From Bdellovibrionales bacterium CG12_big_fil_rev_8_21_14_0_65_38_15 (GTDB lineage: Bacteria; Bdellovibrionota; Bacteriovoracia; Bacteriovoracales; Bacteriovoracaceae): 45,649 nt of DNA. The translations under genes were made by a program, and so were the position numbers. Positions 24,802-33,158 of this stretch are shown here, one piece after another. How positions within the stretch are numbered: the first letter of the stretch is position 1; each line of letters starts with the position of its first letter. A model generated the notes under the pieces. That model did no database searches. It saw only the letters and a list, made by a program, of their open reading frames with translations, and was not told where the DNA came from. The stretch spans positions 1 to 45,649 of the forward strand of contig PCUW01000068.1 of NCBI GenBank assembly GCA_002787775.1, read 5' to 3'.

Positions 24802-24895
24802 GTTTTTAACTCTAACTCTCTGTTTTAATTAAGGGTATCACTTATGTTCGATAGATTATACCTCAAAAAAAGCAGATGATAGACGAGAGGAAATT

Positions 24896-26053
24896 ATGAA
24901 AACAACAAAAAATCATCTCAATGTCTTAATCATCGGTGGAGGCTTAGCTGGTCTAAGCTGTGCTATCAAACTTAGTCAGATGGGACATAGGGTAAAACTC
25001 TGGGAAAAGGATTCAACTATTAAACGTAAAGTGTGTGGGGAATATCTAAGTCCGCTTGGGGTCGAATGTGCTAAAGCCTTAGGACATGAAGAGCTATTTA
25101 GTGGCTTTGAGCCAATTTATGGCATGAACCTTACCGCTCCAAATAATTGCCTAATAGAAACAGATTTTCCTAAAAGTTATGGATTAAGCCTTAATCGTCA
25201 AGAGTTTGAAAACCGACTGATGGCCAAGGCGCTATCGATGAATATTGAAATCATCAGAGGCGAAATCATTAAAGAAATCAATCCCGAAGGAAATGGCTGG
25301 ATAATCAATGGCCATCACGGCGACTTATTAATTGGTGCTGATGGCAGACAATCACTTGTTGCAAAAACTCTTAAATTACAAAAGAAGAGCTCGCAAAAAA
25401 AAGTCGCCCTTCATATCTATATTAAAAGACAAAGTGACTTCCAACGTCGCGGCGAGATGATCATCCTAGGAAGGGCTGGCTATATCGGCATTAATCCTAT
25501 AAGTGAAAACGAAGATAATCTAAGTTGGGTGGGTGATCAGGAAGTCTTTAAGACTTGGAAAAACAAAGATGATCTGATTAAGGAAATGTTAAAACATCCA
25601 AGACTTAAAAAATTATATGGATCAAATCCACAATATGGCGAAATCACTTCTGTCGCCAAAGTCAGTCAGCATGTATCTGGTATGGTGACCCATAACGCCG
25701 CTTTAATTGGTGACGCTGCTGGCTTTATTGATCCTCTAACAGGCGAGGGGATGACAAGAGCGTTTGAATCAACTCTTTTATTATCGCATGCCCTGGAAAA
25801 TCATCAAAACTTAGCTCTTTCATTAAAAGCTTATCAAAGAGAAAAGAAAAAAGTTACTAATGATAAAAATCGTTTAAATACAATCTTTCAATTTATTATC
25901 AAAAATACAGCAATCTCAAATTTTGTAGGCTTCTTTTTGGCTGAAAATCGTCGTCGTGCAGATATTTTCATTGGCATTATTGGAAATGTTTATACGCCGC
26001 TCATTGGCCTTAAAAAGATGTTTCTCGATACAACTCCAAGGAGCTCACTATGA
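24896..26053 (+). CDS. FAD-dependent oxidoreductase (geranylgeranyl reductase/hydroxylase type)
   Basis: 385 residues. The N-terminal Rossmann motif is LIIGGGLAGLSCAIKLSQMG and ends in the ribose-binding acidic WEKD. KRKVCGEYLSPLG and the late FAD motif ALIGDAAGFIDPLTGEGM match the geranylgeranyl-reductase/aromatic hydroxylase class. As first gene of the operon with a type III PKS and an ICMT-like methyltransferase, it probably oxidises the polyketide ring or reduces an isoprenoid or acyl chain; ring hydroxylation as by SrsC of Streptomyces is the closest known parallel. GAGAGGAAA precedes the ATG. It overlaps the PKS start by four bases (ATGA). Confidence 0.83.
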   Translation: MKTTKNHLNVLIIGGGLAGLSCAIKLSQMGHRVKLWEKDSTIKRKVCGEYLSPLGVECAKALGHEELFSGFEPIYGMNLTAPNNCLIETDFPKSYGLSLNRQEFENRLMAKALSMNIEIIRGEIIKEINPEGNGWIINGHHGDLLIGADGRQSLVAKTLKLQKKSSQKKVALHIYIKRQSDFQRRGEMIILGRAGYIGINPISENEDNLSWVGDQEVFKTWKNKDDLIKEMLKHPRLKKLYGSNPQYGEITSVAKVSQHVSGMVTHNAALIGDAAGFIDPLTGEGMTRAFESTLLLSHALENHQNLALSLKAYQREKKKVTNDKNRLNTIFQFIIKNTAISNFVGFFLAENRRRADIFIGIIGNVYTPLIGLKKMFLDTTPRSSL

Positions 26054-27105
26054 GTGCCATTTTAAGTGCTAACACTGTCATGCCTACTAATGTATACTCT
26101 CAGTATGAAATTTCTGAAGTTCTAAGTGACGTTTGGGGAGAGCATGCTAAAGCAGCAAAAAGGTTTCACGATCATTCCAAAGTCGAAACTAGAAACTTAG
26201 CTTTAAAGTTAGAGCAATATAAGTCGCTTGGAGATTTTGGCTCAAGAAATGACTTATGGATCAAGCATGCTGTACCACTGGCCACAAAAGCGGTCACCAA
26301 TGCACTGGCACAAAGTACTCTTCAAGCAAAAGATATTGACTTAATTATCTCGACATCAATCACCGGAATAGCGGTTCCAAGTCTTGAAGCAAGACTGATG
26401 AATCTTATGAACTTTAAAGATGATACCAAAAGAATGCCATTATTTGGCTTAGGATGTTTAGGTGGAGCCGCATGTGTCGCAAGAGCTCATGATTACTTAA
26501 CGGCATATCCAACACACGCCGTCTTAATTACGGCGACAGAATTATGCTCTTTAACATTTCAGCTTGATGATCAAAGTATTGCCAATATGGTAGCGACGGG
26601 ATTGTTTGCTGATGGTTCAGCTGCGGTAGTTATGGTTGGAAAAGAACACGCAAAATATCAAGACGCGAAGTTGACAGTGATTGATTCAATGAGCGCTTTT
26701 TATCCTGAAACAGAAAGAATTATGGGTTGGGATATTAACCAAAATGGTTTTAAGATTGTTCTTTCAGGTGATGTACCAGCTCTTGTACAAGATAAAGTTC
26801 CAAATGGTGTGAAGAAATTTCTAGATCGTCATCAATATCACCTTTCGGATATTGGAGAGGTGATTGCTCATCCAGGTGGACCAAAAGTTCTTGATGCATT
26901 AGCTAAGGCTTTAGATGTCGATAGTTCTTGGCTTCGCCATAGTTGGGAGAGTCTTGCTAAGAACGGAAATATGTCTTCAGTTTCAGTGTTGGATATTTTG
27001 AGTCGAACCCTCAAAACATCAATTGATAGTGAAAAACTTGGAATACTTATGGCCATGGGCCCAGCTTTTTGTAGCGAGATGGTATTAACCAAGAGAGTTC
27101 CATGA
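26050..27105 (+). CDS. Type III polyketide synthase (chalcone/alkylresorcinol/alkylpyrone synthase class)
   Basis: 351 residues. The catalytic triad is visible: Cys136 (FGLGCLGGA), His274 (VIAHPGGPKV) and Asn307 (KNGNMSS). Such enzymes extend a fatty-acyl or other CoA starter with malonyl-CoA and cyclise to phenolic or pyrone lipids. The short cavity-lining and N-terminal regions resemble bacterial long-chain enzymes (ArsB/SrsA/BpsA-like), but starter length cannot be read here. It is coupled by ATGA overlaps to both neighbours. This gene defines the operon as a polyketide-lipid pathway. Confidence 0.93.
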   Translation: MSAILSANTVMPTNVYSQYEISEVLSDVWGEHAKAAKRFHDHSKVETRNLALKLEQYKSLGDFGSRNDLWIKHAVPLATKAVTNALAQSTLQAKDIDLIISTSITGIAVPSLEARLMNLMNFKDDTKRMPLFGLGCLGGAACVARAHDYLTAYPTHAVLITATELCSLTFQLDDQSIANMVATGLFADGSAAVVMVGKEHAKYQDAKLTVIDSMSAFYPETERIMGWDINQNGFKIVLSGDVPALVQDKVPNGVKKFLDRHQYHLSDIGEVIAHPGGPKVLDALAKALDVDSSWLRHSWESLAKNGNMSSVSVLDILSRTLKTSIDSEKLGILMAMGPAFCSEMVLTKRVP

Positions 27106-27656
27106 ATGATCTGTTTAAGATTTTCATCTTCTTTTGGATCTATTTTGTTATTGGTAGACTTTATGAGTTGTACCTGACAAAAGCTCATGCCAAAGTTTGG
27201 GTCGATGAACTCGGATCGAAAGAAGTAGGAATTAACTCAAGAATGATGATGATTCTTCTTCACTCAAGTTGGTTTATCGCTCTTGTTGTCGAAGCCTATT
27301 ATAGAGCAGAATTGACGTCAAATTTAAATGTTGGATTTTGTTTCGTCCTATTAATGATTGCTCAATCTTTAAGATTTCATAGTATGAAAATCTTAGGTCC
27401 ACTTTGGAGCACAAGGATCTATTATAACTCACATCCGCCGCTAACGAGAGAGGGGCTCTACCGCTGGGTTAGACACCCAAACTATTTTGCTGTTGTGCTT
27501 GAGTTTGTCGCTTTTCCTCTTATGTTTGGCTTGTGGCGCACGATGATTATTTTTAGTTTGTTAAATCTTGTCATGTTATATTTTAGAACTAAACTTGAAG
27601 AGGAAGTCCTTGATGAGCAGCAGGCTGCTTGGAGGATTATTCCTAAAGTCTTTTGA
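27102..27656 (+). CDS. Isoprenylcysteine carboxyl methyltransferase-like (ICMT) membrane methyltransferase
   Basis: 184 residues with several transmembrane helices and the ICMT core LYRWVRHPNYFAVVLEF plus a C-terminal FRTKLEEEVLDEQ. ICMT-like proteins beside type III PKS genes (SrsB, BpsB/YpbQ) O-methylate the phenolic or pyrone product rather than prenyl-cysteine. That is the likely role here, using SAM at the membrane. It overlaps the PKS stop by four bases (ATGA). Confidence 0.85.
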   Translation: MNDLFKIFIFFWIYFVIGRLYELYLTKAHAKVWVDELGSKEVGINSRMMMILLHSSWFIALVVEAYYRAELTSNLNVGFCFVLLMIAQSLRFHSMKILGPLWSTRIYYNSHPPLTREGLYRWVRHPNYFAVVLEFVAFPLMFGLWRTMIIFSLLNLVMLYFRTKLEEEVLDEQQAAWRIIPKVF

Positions 27657-27662
27657 GGTTGT

Positions 27663-28229
27663 ATGAATTATTTAACACTATTTATTTTATTCATCTCATC
27701 TTCAGCATTTGGATTTGAACAAAATATCACTTGTCCAAGCTTTGATGAATGCTCCTTTGAAAATAATGCTAATGCAATTAGCTTTGAGTCTGAAAGTACC
27801 AAGCTTGGCATTTTAACAACCTCATTTGGTGGGCGCGCACTTTCTTTTAAAATCCAAGGTAAAGTTAACCAAGTTGAAACCAAAGAGGTGATTGTTACTA
27901 TACCGGTGGGTGGTTTATCTACTGATTTAAGTGGTAGAGACGACAAAATGTGGAATGAGATATTAAATAAAGAAAAGTTTCCTGAAATTAAGTTATTTTT
28001 TCCTACAATTGAACATGAATTTTCTGGTATCAAAACCGTGAAAATTTCCATTCTAGGACAAGACCATGACTTGTCTGTTGAATTAACGAGTACGTTTAAT
28101 GATGGTAAAGTCTTAGTTACTGGTAACGGTTCGTTTTCTCTAAAAGAGCTAAAAATTCCAGACCCATCGATTGCGATTGCATCAGTTAGAGATCGTTTCG
28201 ATTTTAAATTTAAAGCCTTGATTCAATGA
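27663..28229 (+). CDS. YceI-family periplasmic lipid-binding protein
   Basis: 188 residues with signal peptide MNYLTLFILFISSSAFG. The body has the YceI beta-barrel pattern (LSFKIQGKVNQVETKEVIVTIPV, then MWNEILNKEKFPEIKLFF and the late RDRFDFKFKALI). YceI-like proteins bind long isoprenoid or quinone-like amphiphiles in a lipocalin-like pocket. Placed between the methyltransferase and an MMPL exporter, it may carry the polyketide lipid across the periplasm. It overlaps the exporter start by four bases. Confidence 0.82.
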   Translation: MNYLTLFILFISSSAFGFEQNITCPSFDECSFENNANAISFESESTKLGILTTSFGGRALSFKIQGKVNQVETKEVIVTIPVGGLSTDLSGRDDKMWNEILNKEKFPEIKLFFPTIEHEFSGIKTVKISILGQDHDLSVELTSTFNDGKVLVTGNGSFSLKELKIPDPSIAIASVRDRFDFKFKALIQ

Positions 28230-30253
28230 AGCGAATAGAGCATTTTTGGGTCATTTTACTTCTTTGTTTGACCATTGGCTGTTTGGCCTTTACTGATAAT
28301 CTTGATCAAGACAATAGAGAAGAACTTTTTTTATCATCGCAGTTTGATAAGTCTTTAAGTGCTGATCGAATACAAAATCCTAGTTACGATGCTTTTGTCT
28401 TTTCAACAAAGTTTACTGATCAAAAGATATGGGATGACTTTCATCAATTTCTTGAAACGCTTGAAAGTGAATTTGATGATTTATATTGGATGTCACCTCA
28501 GTCAATTTCTTCATTGTCTTCAATAGGCGATATCAATATTTTCTTTGAAAAGTCACAACGACTAAAGTTAATGGATGATGGTAACGCGTTATTCTTTATA
28601 CACTTCGATCAACAAACACCAAAAAAGAGAGCTCGTTTAGTTGAGTTGATAAACCAAGAAGGTAAGAGATTAAATCTTGATATTGCATGGGCTGGCATGC
28701 CGTATTTGAATACTGAGCTTGGGCTAATGTCCATTGAGATTAAAAAGTTTGTCATGCCAGCATTATTTCTAAGTGTTTTTATTTTATTATGGTTTTTTCT
28801 AAGATCTTTTTCACTAACGTTGATTACTTTTTTACCTTCACTTTTTGGTGTTGGTATATCACTTGTATTGATTAAAGCTTTTTGGGGCTTTAGTACGATG
28901 ATTACAACTCTTGTCCCAATCTTGGTTTTTTTAGTTTTGCAGTCTATTACTTTACACCTAACTTGTGGTGCCCTTTACTATCAAAATTTTAGTGAAGCCT
29001 GGCGTGAAAAAAAGAAAGCAATTTATCTAGCTTTATTAACAACGGTCCTAGGTCTATTAACATTAGTCTTTAGTGATATCCCCGCCATTAGGCAATTTTC
29101 AATAACTTCATCCAGTAGTTTAGTCTTAAGTGCCATTGTCGCTATAGTTTTTCTACATCAATTTGATTTCTCACACTATAAGTCATCGATTAAGAATTTT
29201 GACTTTCTTCATCACAGTTTTGTATCGACGAAAAAACTTCAAGTTTTCATTCTTTTGATGATTTGTCTTTTTGGCACTTGGTCATGGAAACATATTCTAT
29301 TTCAAGCAGAAGCTTTATATTTCTTTCCAAAAGATAGCTCTATTGTACAAAACTGGAGATCGACAGAGACTAGGCTTGGTGGTTTACCTCTTCTCGATAT
29401 TCATCTTAAAAAAGACAATCTGCACACAGTGAACGATTTAGTGAACATTAGTTTTATTGAAGAGAAATTAATGAAAGGTCTCCCTGATAACTATTCTTTA
29501 GTTTCACCTAATCAAATTGTTCAAGAGGCTAATCTGCAATATAGTGGTTCGCCTAAACTGCCTTCAAGTCTTATTGCTTACGATGCACTTTTATCTAGAG
29601 TTCCAAAATACTTCAGACCAGGTCTACAAGATGATCTTTATACGTTGAGTATTTTAGGGCCGACACTTCCTACACAGGAGTATCTTTTATGGTTAGAGCA
29701 AATTGATAACCTTTTGAAAGAGAATAATCTGGATATTACTTTTGGAGGCCTTTATTATTGGCTTATGCGCTCTCAAGACCATCTGATTCGTTCCATGGCA
29801 AAAAGTTTTATTTTTGGTATTTCTTTGGTGACTTGTTTTGTCTTTTTTATGCTTCGCTCTTTTCGAAGTTCATGCTTATTTTTCTTGGTTAATATTATTC
29901 CGGCCCTTTCAACTTTAAGTGTTTTTTACCTTTTAGGAAAAACTCTTAATGTTGCATCAATCACGACATTTAGTATTTCGTTTGGGCTTATTGTTGATAG
30001 TACGTTGCACTTGATGATTCATTATAAGAAACACGGTCATGCTCGAACGCAGTTTATTGAAAAAACAATATTTTCTCCAATGTGGATCGTGACTATTGTG
30101 ATGGTTTTTGGTTTTAGTTTACTTTCACTTCATAGGTTTGCACCTGTGGGGGACTTTGGTCTGGCCATGGGCTTAACACTCTTTTTTGGTTTCTTGCTCG
30201 ACTATATTGTTCTTCCATCCTTTGAAGAAAAAAAAGACCCCCTATCAATCTAG
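28226..30253 (+). CDS. MMPL/RND-family lipid exporter
   Basis: 675 residues. One N-terminal helix, a large extracytoplasmic loop (about 30-180), a bundle of helices (180-310), another helix and loop (335-530) and a final bundle give the duplicated RND layout of the MMPL type. The last bundle contains FSISFGLIVDSTLHLMIHY, typical of RND helix 4/10 acidic sites (Asp). In the operon it is the probable pump for the type III PKS product. The stop codon lies in the loop of the hairpin that terminates the facing VOC gene. Confidence 0.85.
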   Translation: MKRIEHFWVILLLCLTIGCLAFTDNLDQDNREELFLSSQFDKSLSADRIQNPSYDAFVFSTKFTDQKIWDDFHQFLETLESEFDDLYWMSPQSISSLSSIGDINIFFEKSQRLKLMDDGNALFFIHFDQQTPKKRARLVELINQEGKRLNLDIAWAGMPYLNTELGLMSIEIKKFVMPALFLSVFILLWFFLRSFSLTLITFLPSLFGVGISLVLIKAFWGFSTMITTLVPILVFLVLQSITLHLTCGALYYQNFSEAWREKKKAIYLALLTTVLGLLTLVFSDIPAIRQFSITSSSSLVLSAIVAIVFLHQFDFSHYKSSIKNFDFLHHSFVSTKKLQVFILLMICLFGTWSWKHILFQAEALYFFPKDSSIVQNWRSTETRLGGLPLLDIHLKKDNLHTVNDLVNISFIEEKLMKGLPDNYSLVSPNQIVQEANLQYSGSPKLPSSLIAYDALLSRVPKYFRPGLQDDLYTLSILGPTLPTQEYLLWLEQIDNLLKENNLDITFGGLYYWLMRSQDHLIRSMAKSFIFGISLVTCFVFFMLRSFRSSCLFFLVNIIPALSTLSVFYLLGKTLNVASITTFSISFGLIVDSTLHLMIHYKKHGHARTQFIEKTIFSPMWIVTIVMVFGFSLLSLHRFAPVGDFGLAMGLTLFFGFLLDYIVLPSFEEKKDPLSI

Positions 30254-30262
30254 AGATAGGGG
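30239..30262 (-). terminator. Intrinsic terminator for the VOC gene, overlapping the MMPL stop
   Basis: CCCCTATC (30239-30246) and GATAGGGG (30255-30262) flank an 8-nt loop that contains the MMPL stop codon. On the minus strand the stem is followed by GTC and eight T. On the plus strand no T tract follows, so it may only attenuate or stabilise the operon mRNA end. Confidence 0.75.
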
Positions 30263-30269
30263 ATTAAGG

Positions 30270-30647
30270 TTAATTGAGTTTTCCACCAAAAAACTGCGTG
30301 ATTTCAATTTCTTCACCATCTGGACCTTCGATATAGGCTGATTTTGATTCAGGCCAATCAACAACTCCGCCGTAGTGAATTTTGACTTTGTTTTTTCTTA
30401 AGAGCTCTATCATTTCTTGGAAATTATCGACGTTGATTCCAAAGTGGTTGAATCCATTTTGTTTTACATTATCTGTGTTTTCATAAAGGCAGAGATAAAA
30501 TTTCTCTGGATGACCGATGATTTTATATTTATTTCCTGATGCATTGGATGTTCCGGACTCTTTTTCTTCAAGCCCAAAAATTTTTTTATAAAACTCAACG
30601 CTTTGATTCAGGTTGCTTACATTAAAATTTATATGATCAATTTTCAT
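30270..30647 (-). CDS. VOC-family (glyoxalase/bleomycin-resistance fold) protein
   Basis: 125 residues with one VOC module: KIDHINFNVSNLNQSVEFYKKIFG at the N-terminus (His in the metal position), FNHFGINVDNF in the middle and SAYIEGPDGEEIEIT at the end. The residues HIN, HFG and E of the last strand could bind a divalent metal. Substrate unknown. AAGGAG precedes the ATG and it ends at a good terminator, so it is likely a single-gene unit. Confidence 0.8.
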   Translation of the reverse strand: MKIDHINFNVSNLNQSVEFYKKIFGLEEKESGTSNASGNKYKIIGHPEKFYLCLYENTDNVKQNGFNHFGINVDNFQEMIELLRKNKVKIHYGGVVDWPESKSAYIEGPDGEEIEITQFFGGKLN

Positions 30648-30713
30648 TGTTTTCTCCTTGTTTTGTTGAACAAAGAGTAAATTTTATTTCTTCTTAAATC
30701 TAATCGATTCTTC

Positions 30714-31970
30714 TTATCGTACGATAGGCAGGTCATTCCAGCTTGTTGTATAGCGCGGAGAGAGCATTCGCTGTTTCATGGCCCATGCTTGATTGTCGGT
30801 GCCGCAGGCAAGGGATCTGACCATACGAGGGCCCTCTTTATAATTAATGATATCCATCGTTTTCATGAGACTTTCTTGTCTTGGGTCTTCTAGCGGAGCA
30901 AAAAGATCGACCTCATATTCGTCTTCATCTTGAAGATCACTGACAAAAACACCAGCTTTTTGAATAGCGTAGCCTTCTTGCCATACCTCATCTAATAATT
31001 CCAAAACGGTCGCTATGAAAATAAATGTATTTGATGTTGGAGTGAAGAGATTGGCACTTAGTGAAGCATTGTACTGTGGAAGATTCTCTTGAAATGGATT
31101 TGATCTGATCATGATAGTAATTTTCTTACAAACTGAACCTTGCATTCGAAGTTCCTCTGCCACATCACTGGCATGAGTAGCAAGTGCTTGTGACACGACA
31201 TACTTATCATAGCTCATCCTTGCAAATGTTCTAGTCGACATAATTGATTTTTTCTTTTCGGTTCTCTCTCCAAAAGCAAAACATTGGATACCACATAATT
31301 CGTCTTGAATTTGTTCTCCAAGTTTTGTCATATTCCTTCTTAGCAAATGTCGATTCTGATAATTTCTAAGATCAAGTGCCGTTTTGATATTCATACTTTG
31401 AAGGCGCACTTGTCTGCCGTAACCAATTCCCCAAACGTCACTTACAGGCATTGATTTTAAACGTTGAATAATATCTTGTGTTGTCTCTAAACAGACAACG
31501 CCATCTTTTTCATTTTTTTTTGCCATCTCAACGGCCATTTTACAAAGGGTTTTAGTTGGAGCAATACCAATTGATACGGGAATGCCAACTCGGCGTTCAA
31601 CTTCTGCTTTAATTCGTTGTCCTTCTTGATACAGATTTGAAATACCTGAAAGATCTAAAAAGGCTTCATCAACAGAATAGACTTCAACTTTTGGTGCAAT
31701 TTCTCTTAAAACATTCATCACACGTGTTGATAGGTTGGTGTAGAGTGAAAAGTTCGCCGAAAAAACACTTATTTTATTTTCCTTACATAATTTTTGAATA
31801 TGGTGGTAGGGCGCACCCATAGGAATATTAAATTTTTTTGCTTCGGGTGTTCTTGAGATGACACAGCCATCATTATTTGAGAGGACAACAACCGGAATAT
31901 TTTTAAGATCAGGGCGAAAGAGTCTTTCGCAGTTACAATAAAAGGCATTGCAATCGACTACGGCCAACAT
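30714..31970 (-). CDS. umuC: Y-family DNA polymerase, UmuC-like
   Basis: 418 residues. Polymerase motifs are DCNAFYCNCERLFRPDL (first catalytic Asp) and YSVDEAFLDL (Asp-Glu), with the helix-hairpin-helix VWGIGYGRQVRLQ. The length and C-terminal domain match UmuC/DNA Pol V catalytic subunit, a mutagenic translesion polymerase used in the SOS response. The umuD-like gene lies 2 bases upstream on the same strand, forming the usual UmuDC order. Confidence 0.92.
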   Translation of the reverse strand: MLAVVDCNAFYCNCERLFRPDLKNIPVVVLSNNDGCVISRTPEAKKFNIPMGAPYHHIQKLCKENKISVFSANFSLYTNLSTRVMNVLREIAPKVEVYSVDEAFLDLSGISNLYQEGQRIKAEVERRVGIPVSIGIAPTKTLCKMAVEMAKKNEKDGVVCLETTQDIIQRLKSMPVSDVWGIGYGRQVRLQSMNIKTALDLRNYQNRHLLRRNMTKLGEQIQDELCGIQCFAFGERTEKKKSIMSTRTFARMSYDKYVVSQALATHASDVAEELRMQGSVCKKITIMIRSNPFQENLPQYNASLSANLFTPTSNTFIFIATVLELLDEVWQEGYAIQKAGVFVSDLQDEDEYEVDLFAPLEDPRQESLMKTMDIINYKEGPRMVRSLACGTDNQAWAMKQRMLSPRYTTSWNDLPIVR

Positions 31971-31972
31971 TT

Positions 31973-32278
31973 TTAACGCTCTCTTAATGTTGCAGTAATG
32001 GTTCCGAAAACTTCGGCATCCTCGAGCTCACAAGGCCAGCGTTTACACAGCCTTTCTCCATCATGATAAAGAATAACAAAGTCACCTTGTTTGGGTTTTC
32101 TCGAGCGATCGACGATGAGAATATCGTTTTGAAGGATCTCAGGTCTTAGGCTATCGTTGCTGGCCCTAAAGAAGTAGGTCGACTCAGGATGCTTAATAAG
32201 CTTGTTATCAAGTGAGAGAAAGTCCTCACTAAAGTCTTCACTAACACCAAATAGGCCAGGCTTTCTAGGCTTCATCAT
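31973..32278 (-). CDS. umuD: Short UmuD'-like S24 peptidase protein
   Basis: 101 residues, against about 139 for E. coli UmuD. The catalytic dyad is kept: Ser43 (ASNDSLRPE) and Lys79 (ERLCKRWP), 36 apart. The N-terminal arm is missing: the protein starts at about the normal self-cleavage site and has GLFGVSEDF there, with no Ala-Gly or Cys-Gly. A stretch of about 18 residues is also lost between the Lys and the VFGTIT end. An upstream in-frame TAA (before the tandem repeats) excludes a longer version. So it may act directly in a UmuD'2C complex without RecA-stimulated cleavage. Start is MM at 32278, with AAAGGA upstream. Confidence 0.75.
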   Translation of the reverse strand: MMKPRKPGLFGVSEDFSEDFLSLDNKLIKHPESTYFFRASNDSLRPEILQNDILIVDRSRKPKQGDFVILYHDGERLCKRWPCELEDAEVFGTITATLRER

Positions 32279-32282
32279 CCTT

Positions 32283-32304
32283 TTAACTTACGCTTAACTT
32301 ACGC
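32283..32304. repeat. Tandem 11-bp direct repeat upstream of umuDC
   Basis: TTAACTTACGC occurs twice head to tail (32283-32293 and 32294-32304), four bases before the umuD-like start. It contains no TTACN3GTAA palindrome, the form described for Bdellovibrio LexA, nor an E. coli LexA box. It may be a regulator site of direct-repeat type, or overlap the promoter. Confidence 0.5.
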
Positions 32305-32400
32305 ATAAAACAAGACGGCAAAAGTTAGACCCTTTCCTTTTTACCGTTTCCCCTAGCTTTTTTGGAAAATTTTGTACGATGCAGCAAATAAGGAGTTTAT

Positions 32401-33036
32401 ATGAAGCTAACTATTCTATTTTGCATGCTTTTAACGATTCCCTCGCTCTTTGCAAGTGAGACGATTGTCCTAGTTCCAACTGATGGGACGGATCAAGCCA
32501 TCGTTATTGAGCAGGCTGATCTAACCCAGTCGAGTTCAAAAGGTGAGGACACTGACCTATTAGAAGGGGATTTTTCATTAAGACAAGAAGATCTCGTTGT
32601 CCTAAATCTTGAAGGCAGAGTTTCTGCCTTTCCAATGGTTATTCGTGGTGGAGTTGCCGCTGGCTTAGGCTTTTTTAGCAACCGAGTTGAAGTTGGTGTT
32701 GATGCCAACTCAACCTTAGTTTTGGCAGGAGAGGACGGTGAACTTTTTGGAGAAGTTGGTGTCTACGCAAAAATTCGTATGAAGAAAGTGGGCGATACTT
32801 TTTACTTTAGAGGTCGTGCGTTTAAAGTTTTTAATTTAGATGATCAAAATGGCGATGGTATCGAAGTTGGCTTTGGTCGCGAGTTTAACGACAGTGTAAG
32901 TGGTGGTGGATTTGTGGAACTAACGTTTCAACATGTCACTAAAGATGATGGTAGCACTTTTGTGATTCCTTATATTTCAATGGGAATGCGTTTTGGAAAA
33001 CCTATCGTCACTAGAAATGTGAGATATCTAGATTAA
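32401..33036 (+). CDS. Hypothetical secreted beta-rich protein
   Basis: 211 residues with signal peptide MKLTILFCMLLTIPSLFA. Mature part is a linker rich in Asp, Ser and Gln, then beta strands with alternating residues (FPMVIRGGVAAGLGFFSN, RMKKVGDTFYFRGRAF, VFNLDDQNGDGIEVGFG) and end YISMGMRFGKP, consistent with a small outer-membrane barrel or a periplasmic beta sandwich. NDDQNGDG resembles a calcium loop. Strong AAGGAG ribosome site. No family recognised. Confidence 0.65.
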   Translation: MKLTILFCMLLTIPSLFASETIVLVPTDGTDQAIVIEQADLTQSSSKGEDTDLLEGDFSLRQEDLVVLNLEGRVSAFPMVIRGGVAAGLGFFSNRVEVGVDANSTLVLAGEDGELFGEVGVYAKIRMKKVGDTFYFRGRAFKVFNLDDQNGDGIEVGFGREFNDSVSGGGFVELTFQHVTKDDGSTFVIPYISMGMRFGKPIVTRNVRYLD

Positions 33037-33120
33037 AAAAAGGGGAAATCCTCTCCCCATAAAATGCTTCCATGCTCTTATAGTGTAACAGACTGAAATC
33101 AAATGTCGACGCTTTGCAAC

Positions 33121-33158
33121 TGGTCCTATCAGAAACATTCATATGACAGATAGGACCA
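33121..33158. promoter_or_regulatory. 10-bp inverted repeat upstream of tRNA-Arg
   Basis: TGGTCCTATC (33121-33130) and GATAGGACCA (33149-33158) are perfect arms 18 bases apart, and the arms can extend three further bases with one mismatch. The loop holds TCATATGA. It lies between the secreted gene (stop 33036) and the tRNA at 33181. It could be the terminator of the former (followed by ATTTTT-rich sequence) or an operator. A weak 5-bp hairpin (GGGGA/TCCCC, 33042-33058) precedes it. Confidence 0.4.

Noticed and set aside
24834..24862. GGTAT/ATACC half-sites as a LuxR-type operator
   Set aside because: Arms are only 5 bp and 19 bases apart; too weak to list as a site.
32283..32304. LexA box of the TTACN3GTAA type before umuDC
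   Set aside because: The repeats contain TTAC but no matching GTAA at the right spacing.
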